11,335 nt of DNA from NCBI GenBank assembly GCA_032111745.1, contig JAULUH010000444.1:1-11335 (forward strand). The letters run 5' to 3'. Shown piece after piece: positions 7,649 to 11,335 of the stretch (positions are counted from its first letter, which is position 1; each line of letters starts with the position of its first letter). The notes beneath the pieces were generated by a model. It made no database searches and was not told the DNA's origin. It saw only the letters and a list, made by a program, of their open reading frames with translations. Made by a program: the position numbers and the translations under genes. This DNA is from JAULUH01 sp032111745. Lineage in GTDB: Bacteria; Chloroflexota; Anaerolineae; JAAEKA01.

Positions 7649-8506
7649 GTGGCCTTTGACGAAGTCGATCTCTATGCCGGCCTGGCGGCGCTGCACTGGT
7701 CGGCCTATGACGATCCCTCCTGGGATCACGACTTCTACCGGCGCGTCGTGGAGGAATCGGGTGGGTTGGCGCTGGACGTAGCCTGCGGGGCTGGCCGGCT
7801 GCTACGCCGCTACCTGGCGGCCGGCCTGGCGGTGGAGGGGGTGGACAGCTCGGCGGACATGCTGGCGGTGTGCCGGCAGAAGGCCGAGGCGGACGGGCTA
7901 GCGCCGGTGTTGTATTGCCAGCCGATGCAGGCGCTGGACCTGCCGAAGCGCTATGCCTGCATCTACGTGCCATGTGGCAGCTTCACCTGCGTGATGGGGC
8001 AGGAGAACGCTTTGGAGGCGCTGCGGCGATTTCATCACCATTTGTTGCCGGGGGGCGTGCTGGCCTTCAACACCTATCTAGGCGACTGGGAGGATTACGA
8101 CTACAACGACCCGGCGAAGGAGCGCGCCTACCCGACCGACTGGCGGCCGCATGTGGTCAAGGAGCTGGGCGGCCAGCGGCGCCTGGTCGTCGACCGCCGC
8201 ACCACGGGTGTCGACCCGGTCGACCAGGTGGTCAGCGAGGAGCGGCGCTATCGGCTCTACGAGGGTGATGATTTGTGGCAGGAGGAGATCCACGCCGGCC
8301 AGAATCACTGGTATTTCCGCAAGGAGATGCTGTTGATGCTACGGCTGGCCGGGTTTACCGACGTCCAGGTCACGGGCGACTACACGGGCGAGGAACTCGG
8401 CCCGCAGCACACGGGCACGATGGTCTTCGTTTGTCGCAAGCTTGAGTTGCCTCTGGAGAGTGAAGTTCGGGTTGGTGCCTGGCCTGCTGCTGGCTCACAC
8501 CCGTGA
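7649..8506 (+). CDS. Class I SAM-dependent methyltransferase
   Basis: The predicted 285-residue protein has a Rossmann-type methyltransferase core. Motif I is LDVACGAGR (42-50). An acidic residue ending strand 2 (D66 in EGVDSSADML) should bind the ribose of S-adenosylmethionine. YACIYVPCGSF near 102-112 and LRRFHHHLLPGGVLAFNTY follow in the usual order. The C-terminal part (about 150-270) has the strand pattern seen in small-molecule methyltransferases of the UbiE/MenG-like superfamily, with ERRYRLYEGDDLWQEEIH and MLLMLRLAGFTDVQVTGDY. The substrate is not predictable. I chose GTG 7649 because GGGAG (7637-7641) lies 7 bases before it; an earlier GTG at 7607 would overlap the membrane protein. 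A small palindrome spans the stop codon. Enzyme class is confident; role unknown. Confidence 0.9.
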   Translation: MAFDEVDLYAGLAALHWSAYDDPSWDHDFYRRVVEESGGLALDVACGAGRLLRRYLAAGLAVEGVDSSADMLAVCRQKAEADGLAPVLYCQPMQALDLPKRYACIYVPCGSFTCVMGQENALEALRRFHHHLLPGGVLAFNTYLGDWEDYDYNDPAKERAYPTDWRPHVVKELGGQRRLVVDRRTTGVDPVDQVVSEERRYRLYEGDDLWQEEIHAGQNHWYFRKEMLLMLRLAGFTDVQVTGDYTGEELGPQHTGTMVFVCRKLELPLESEVRVGAWPAAGSHP

Positions 8507-8515
8507 GGCCTCACG
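8502..8515. repeat. 14-bp perfect palindrome over the methyltransferase stop codon
   Basis: CGTGAGG meets its own reverse complement CCTCACG with no spacer, and the stop codon (8504-8506) lies inside it. A competing 5-bp stem CTCAC/GTGAG pairs 8494-8498 with 8503-8507. There is no T-run, so a terminator role is weak. Confidence 0.3.
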
Positions 8516-8708
8516 ATGCGATCTCACCGATCGGCGGTAAGTGTCTACGGCCTGGCGCGGTCGGCGCGGCTGATGGCAAACGCGAGCCAGTACGCTGCCT
8601 AGCTGGGTTCGCGCCTGGCTGGCGGTGTTGCAGTGATCGCTGACGGCCTGCGATGATCTATGACAGGAGGGTGAAGGCCTCGCAGATCTCTAGCGTCTAG
8701 TGAACTTG

Positions 8709-8727
8709 GGTAACGGCAACCGTAACG
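8709..8727 (+). promoter_or_regulatory. Pair of GTAACG-type heptamers upstream of the glycosyltransferase
   Basis: GGTAACG (8709-8715) and CGTAACG (8721-8727) are 12 bases apart, the same step as the last pair of heptamers in the regulator's promoter region. A TAGGAT hexamer, a weak -10 candidate, follows at 8732-8737. This suggests the glycosyltransferase may share the same regulator. The rest of 8507-8735 shows no gene or RNA that I can support. Confidence 0.35.
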
Positions 8728-8735
8728 CTTTTAGG

Positions 8736-8843
8736 ATGGATGAGACTGACCTGGACGCGTTGCTGGCCGAGTTGGTGCGTGTGGTGGACGAGACCTTGCA
8801 GCCGGAGCATGTCAGCATCTGGCTGAGAAAGCACCCTTCGTGA
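8736..8843 (+). pseudogene. Fragment A: C-terminal remnant of a membrane sensor-like protein
   Basis: An open stretch of 35 codons ends in TGA at 8841-8843. Its residues run from DETDLDALLAELVRVV to VSIWLRK, matching 24 of 31 residues of the fragment at 10195-10287. At the DNA level these 93-base stretches are about 73% identical by my count, so they are diverged paralogues and not a recent copy. In the intact family I know from Chloroflexi this segment follows a bundle of transmembrane helices and an RRRIQ...DRRF linker, neither of which precedes it here. The segment overlaps the leader of the glycosyltransferase by position only, ending 30 bases before that start. It is best read as a decayed 3' end; expression as a 35-residue peptide is possible but unsupported. 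Confidence 0.7.
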
Positions 8844-8872
8844 TATGGCGTAACATCCGCCCGGAGACCTCA

Positions 8873-10090
8873 ATGCCCAAAGCGCTTTTCTTCAACGTGC
8901 CAGGACACGGACACGTCGCCCCGTCGCTGCCGCTGGTTGCCGAGCTGACCCGCCGGGGCCACGAGATCACCTACCATGCTAGCGAAGGCTTTCGCGCGGC
9001 TGTCGAGGCAACAGGCGCTGCGTTTCAGCCTTATTGCACGGTGGGCGATGACTATTTCCAGAGCCGCGGCCTGCACGGCGGCAGGCCGCAGAAGGTTGCC
9101 CTCGAACTGCTGACGACCGCCGAAGCCATCCTGCCCGAGCTCCTGGCCAGCGCAGCCAGCACTCCGCCTGATTACGTGCTCTTCGACGGCATGTGTCCCT
9201 GGGGCTATCTGGCGGCCCACGCCTTGCGCGTTCCGGCGGTGGCTTCATTGGCGCTGGCGCCGCCAGTGTCGCCGCCTCCGTCCGCGATGATCAAGCTACT
9301 GCCTGTGTTTGCGTCTGTGGCGCTGCGTGATTTCAGCGCAGGCATACAGGCCACCAAACTGGGACGGGCCCTGGCAAGGCGCTACGGCGCCCCTCGCCCC
9401 ACTACCTTCAGTTCGCTGCTCAGTTGCCAGGGCGACATCTCCATCAGCTACACCTCGTCCGAGTATCAGCCCTTCGCCGGCACCGTTCCCGCTTCCGTTC
9501 GTTTCATCGGCTGGACGATGCAGGAGACGCCTGCCGGCCAAGACGGGTTTTCATTCGACCAAGCGCAAGGACGGCGGCTGGTCTATGTCTCCCTGGGGAC
9601 GGTGAACAACGACAACAGCGCTTTCTTTCGGACCTGTCTCGCAGGCTTTGCAGGCGCCGATGTGACCGTGATCATGAGCACAGGAGGGCGCATCGCGCCG
9701 GACTCGTTGGGCGCCTTGCCGGAAAACATCGCCGTCTATAGCTGGGTTCCGCAAAGCCAGGTGCTCAGACGGGCTGCCTTGTTCGTCACCCATGGCGGGC
9801 TGAACAGCATCCATGATGGCCTGACCCTGGGGCTGCCGCTGCTGCTCATTCCACAGCAAGAAGAGCAGACCTTCAACGCCATGCGGGTGGTCGAGTTGGG
9901 CGTAGGTCTGATGCTGAAAAAGTCGCAGGTTACTGCCGAGAGGATTCGAGCCAACGCCCTGCGGTTGCTGGCTGAACCCCAGTTTGGGGCCGCGTCCCGT
10001 CGTATCGGCGACACCTTACGCACGGCCGGCGGCGTCGCCAAGGGAGCAGACGAAATCGAGCTGCTGTTGGCGAAAAAGAGTCGTGTTTGA
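8873..10090 (+). CDS. Macrolide-type (MGT) glycosyltransferase, GT1 family
   Basis: The predicted 405-residue protein has the GT-B layout of the macrolide glycosyltransferase group (OleD and YjiC are of about this length). The N-terminal acceptor domain starts with LFFNVPGHGHVAPSLPLV; H12 corresponds to the catalytic histidine of the family. The C-terminal nucleotide-sugar domain has VYVSLGTV (238-244 region), WVPQ (291-294), THGGLNS (306-312) and PQQEEQ (327-332). These enzymes transfer a sugar, often glucose from UDP-glucose, to lipophilic acceptors such as macrolides, flavonoids or terpenoids, and can inactivate antibiotics. I chose ATG 8873 because GGAG (8863-8866) lies 6 bases upstream and homology starts at once; a GTG at 8840 would add 11 unneeded residues. 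It is flanked on both sides by fragments of one broken gene family. Acceptor unknown; a link to the truncated P450 downstream is speculative. Confidence 0.92.
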   Translation: MPKALFFNVPGHGHVAPSLPLVAELTRRGHEITYHASEGFRAAVEATGAAFQPYCTVGDDYFQSRGLHGGRPQKVALELLTTAEAILPELLASAASTPPDYVLFDGMCPWGYLAAHALRVPAVASLALAPPVSPPPSAMIKLLPVFASVALRDFSAGIQATKLGRALARRYGAPRPTTFSSLLSCQGDISISYTSSEYQPFAGTVPASVRFIGWTMQETPAGQDGFSFDQAQGRRLVYVSLGTVNNDNSAFFRTCLAGFAGADVTVIMSTGGRIAPDSLGALPENIAVYSWVPQSQVLRRAALFVTHGGLNSIHDGLTLGLPLLLIPQQEEQTFNAMRVVELGVGLMLKKSQVTAERIRANALRLLAEPQFGAASRRIGDTLRTAGGVAKGADEIELLLAKKSRV

Positions 10091-10344
10091 TCAACTTCGC
10101 CCGCCGCCGCATCCAGGAGTGGATCGATCGCCGCTTCTTCCGTAAGAAATACAATGCGCACCAGGTGCTGGCCCGGTTCGCTCTGACCGCCCGCGACGAG
10201 ACCGACCTGGACGCGCTTATTGACAAGCTAGTGCGCGTCGTGCAGGAGACGCTGCAGCCGAAACAGGTGAGTGTTTGGCTGCGCAAGCAAGAAGCCCCGA
10301 GGAGCGTTTTGCCAGCCTCAGGGCTTTTGGAGCGAAGATCGTGA
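10087..10344 (+). pseudogene. Fragment B: C-terminal part of a membrane sensor-like protein
   Basis: This frame, entered at a TTG overlapping the glycosyltransferase stop, reads INFARRRIQEWIDRRFF then RKKYNAHQVLARFALTARDET and VSVWLRKQ. I recognise it as the juxtamembrane and C-terminal part of a multi-helix membrane protein family common in Chloroflexi, in which helices end in an ALF-PLRRRIQ linker. No transmembrane region precedes it; the glycosyltransferase occupies that place. The matching helix with ALFTPLR is instead found downstream at about 10995-11082. The last 18 codons after WLRK run through a terminator-like hairpin and are probably not original. An 85-residue translationally coupled protein is possible, but a broken gene is more likely. 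Confidence 0.72.
10292..10328 (+). terminator. Terminator-like hairpin after fragment B
   Basis: AAGCCCCGAGG (10292-10302) pairs with CCTCAGGGCTT (10316-10326) with one C-A mismatch across a 13-base loop, and the 3' arm runs into TTTT (10325-10328). It could end transcription from the glycosyltransferase gene. The T-run is short, so strength is doubtful. Confidence 0.45.
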
Positions 10345-10354
10345 ACGCCTGATC

Positions 10355-10600
10355 TTAAGCTGCCAATGGCGCTTGACGTGTGGTCATCACATCGACTGGC
10401 GACAGGCGGCGAACCTGATCAGGCGCTAAAGTCAAGAGCGCCCTCGTGGAGCCATCCGGGTTCACAAACTCGACTTCATATGCCAGACGTGGCACCGTGT
10501 AGATTTCAACCACTGTGCCGAGGTCACCGGCTAGCACGGAATGATCAGGAAAATTCGCCGTGGAGATGACTGTTTCAAGCAACTTGATATTGTCGTTCAT
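10355..10600 (-). CDS. DUF4926-like small protein
   Basis: The predicted 81-residue protein starts MNDNIKLLETV, followed by GDLGTVVEIY (25-34), YEVEFVNPDG (41-50) and ALLTL (54-58). This is the pattern of the DUF4926 family as I know it: a short, beta-rich, cytoplasmic protein with a small-barrel look. The family has no established function. ATG 10600 was chosen because the conserved region begins directly after it and it lies 4 bases past the stop of the upstream gene, indicating tight coupling; the frame is open 19 codons further but that part belongs to the other gene. Base composition is visibly lower in GC than the nadE or regulator genes, which together with the surrounding gene fragments suggests acquisition. 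It could be the partner, for example the antitoxin or immunity protein, of the DUF6883-like product, but this is inference. Confidence 0.78.
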   Translation of the reverse strand: MNDNIKLLETVISTANFPDHSVLAGDLGTVVEIYTVPRLAYEVEFVNPDGSTRALLTLAPDQVRRLSPVDVMTTRQAPLAA

Positions 10601-10604
10601 GCGA

Positions 10605-10958
10605 CTACACCTTTTGCCGCGTAGCGGGTTCGATGGTGACGAGGTCGGCCCAAGCATTCCCCGGTCTGACGATCCAAACCGTTGTCACCCAACGCACCTG
10701 ACCAGTAGGTCCCAACAATGGCGCTGTGATGATATACTTGCTGCCAAAGGGAGATGGCTGGCCGGGTTCGGCTGGCTGGGTGAGATGCCGTTCTCGAATA
10801 TCGCGCTCCAGGAGTTGCCAGTCTGCCGGAACATATCCCATCTGAGCAAAGAACGCCGCTTTGAACCGCCCGGACTCGTGGCTCGAGCTGAGCGCATAGT
10901 CCCGCAACTTACGGGGATCGATTCGTGCTTGCTCCGGATTTGGGATGCTGTTGGACAC
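10605..10958 (-). CDS. DUF6883-like protein, partner of the DUF4926-like gene
   Basis: The predicted 117-residue protein reads SIPNPEQARIDPRKLRDY at the start, then GRFKAAFF (30-37), GYVPADW (41-47), a charged helix LLERDIRERHL, FGSKY (71-75) and TTVWIVRPG (92-100). I recognise this as the DUF6883 family, small cytoplasmic proteins often annotated as hypothetical or 'adhesin' and, in some proteins, found at the end of toxin-like polypeptides; that association is from memory. The start is uncertain. I prefer GTG 10958 because TACAAT at 10970-10965 and TTGCCT at 10994-10989 form a plausible promoter whose transcript would begin at about that codon, that is, leaderless; homology also begins there. 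A TTG at 10994 is the alternative (129 residues). It precedes the DUF4926-like gene by 4 bases in a two-gene unit. Confidence 0.75.
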   Translation of the reverse strand: MSNSIPNPEQARIDPRKLRDYALSSSHESGRFKAAFFAQMGYVPADWQLLERDIRERHLTQPAEPGQPSPFGSKYIITAPLLGPTGQVRWVTTVWIVRPGNAWADLVTIEPATRQKV

Positions 10959-10964
10959 AACACT

Positions 10965-10994
10965 ATTGTACCATCGGCGTCTTTGGACAGGCAA
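10965..10994 (-). promoter_or_regulatory. Predicted promoter of the DUF6883/DUF4926 pair
   Basis: On the minus strand TTGCCT (10994-10989) and TACAAT (10970-10965) are separated by 18 bases. A start site about 7 bases past the -10 would fall at the GTG codon at 10958, implying a leaderless message. Confidence 0.45.
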
Positions 10995-11099
10995 GTGAGC
11001 TCGCTGACCGGGATGACCGAAAAGTCGCCTGTGACAGTGGTCGTCTCGACGCTGGTGATCGCGGCCCTATTCACGCCCCTCAGAAGCGAGCGATCCCAC
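10995..11099 (+). pseudogene. Fragment C: last transmembrane helix of a membrane sensor-like protein
   Basis: Read on the plus strand, the frame from about 10995 gives SSLTGMTEKS then PVTVVVSTLVIAALFTPLR before a stop at 11100-11102. The hydrophobic stretch is one transmembrane helix and ALFTPLR is the signature that in the intact family leads straight into RRRIQ...DRRF, the start of fragment B at 10087. After PLR the match is lost (SERSH), where the P450 fragment takes over in another frame. Upstream the frame is antisense to the DUF6883-like gene, so the rest of the protein is missing. It is a gene fragment with a sharp 3' breakpoint near 11083. Confidence 0.6.
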
Positions 11100-11335
11100 T
11101 GATCTGGACGAGGTATTGACCATCTTCGTGGCCGGCCACGAGACCACCGCGGTGCTGCTGACCTGGGTGTTCTACCTGTTGTCTGAGCACCCGGAGGTGG
11201 AAGCCACCTTGCACGCCGAGCTGGCCGGGACGCTGGCCGGACGGACGCCCGGCATGGCGGACGTACCCGACCTGCGCTATACCCGCATGGTGATCGACGA
11301 GGCCTTGCGGCTCTACCCGCCGGCCTGGATCACCA
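11098..11335 (+). pseudogene. Cytochrome P450, 5'-truncated; continues past the window
   Basis: In the frame of base 11098 the product reads TDLDEVLTIFVAGHETTAVL, with the P450 I-helix oxygen-binding motif AGHETT, then YLLSEHPEVEATLHAEL, and IDEALRLYPPAW with the K-helix ExxR motif (EALR). The 3' part with the haem-ligating cysteine lies beyond the right edge. About 250 residues that should precede the I helix are absent: no start codon with a ribosome site is seen, a stop lies in frame at 11056-11058, and the DNA upstream belongs to fragment C and the reverse-strand DUF6883-like gene. P450s are haem monooxygenases for lipophilic substrates; this copy should be inactive unless the frame is completed by something not visible here. 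The junction is between about 11083 and 11098. Confidence 0.85.

Noticed and set aside
8516..8602. Short 28-codon frame after the methyltransferase
   Set aside because: No ribosome site, no recognisable motif, length expected by chance.
8575..8630. Possible stem between GCGAGCCAG and a later CTGGCTGGC/CTGGGTTCGC
   Set aside because: Pairing is imperfect in every register and no T-run follows; not convincing as a terminator or RNA element.
10560..11102. 180-codon + strand frame covering the DUF6883-like gene
   Set aside because: Most of it is antisense to the DUF6883-like gene; only its last part (from about 10995) is meaningful, and that is reported as fragment C.
1701..11335. tRNA genes, CRISPR arrays, transposases or integrases
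   Set aside because: Looked for because the right end is rearranged; no cloverleaf with CCA-end geometry, no regularly spaced repeats and no recombinase motif was seen.

Overview
The window is GC-rich bacterial chromosome, probably from a member of the Chloroflexota. Three things point there: a large BTAD/AAA/TPR regulator with a Cys/His cluster inside its BTAD region, pieces of a membrane-protein family I associate with Chloroflexi, and an APC permease tail of a familiar type. No rRNA or tRNA gene was seen, so the assignment is an inference.

Layout. (1) Bases 1-1700, + strand: the 3' end of an APC-type amino acid permease, then 25 bases later a protein fusing a protoglobin domain to two Rieske [2Fe-2S] domains. 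(2) 1701-1889: a gap holding a perfect 26-bp inverted repeat. (3) 1890-3917, +: a long glutamine-dependent NAD+ synthetase (nadE). (4) 3927-6893, -: a 988-residue SARP/BTAD-type regulator with an AAA ATPase and TPR repeats, ending only 9 bases from nadE. (5) 6894-7181: a divergent promoter region with a consensus -10 for the regulator and four direct copies of CGTAACG. (6) 7182-8506, +: a two-gene unit of a small four-helix membrane protein and a SAM-dependent methyltransferase. (7) 8507-11335: a rearranged accessory region. It holds a macrolide-type glycosyltransferase, an opposite-strand pair of small genes (DUF6883-like and DUF4926-like), a cytochrome P450 lacking its 5' half, and three separate fragments of one family of membrane sensor-like protein (about 8736-8843, 10087-10344 and 10995-11099).

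The left two thirds looks intact. The right end looks like a place where DNA has repeatedly broken and joined: the fragments lie out of order relative to an intact protein, and the P450 begins right where one of them ends. The most novel-looking single gene is the protoglobin-Rieske-Rieske fusion, which keeps the predicted haem ligand, a candidate distal tyrosine and all eight cluster ligands. The most interesting regulatory signal is the CGTAACG series beside the SARP-type regulator, with a similar 12-base-spaced pair upstream of the glycosyltransferase. All functional assignments come from reading motifs; no database search was possible.
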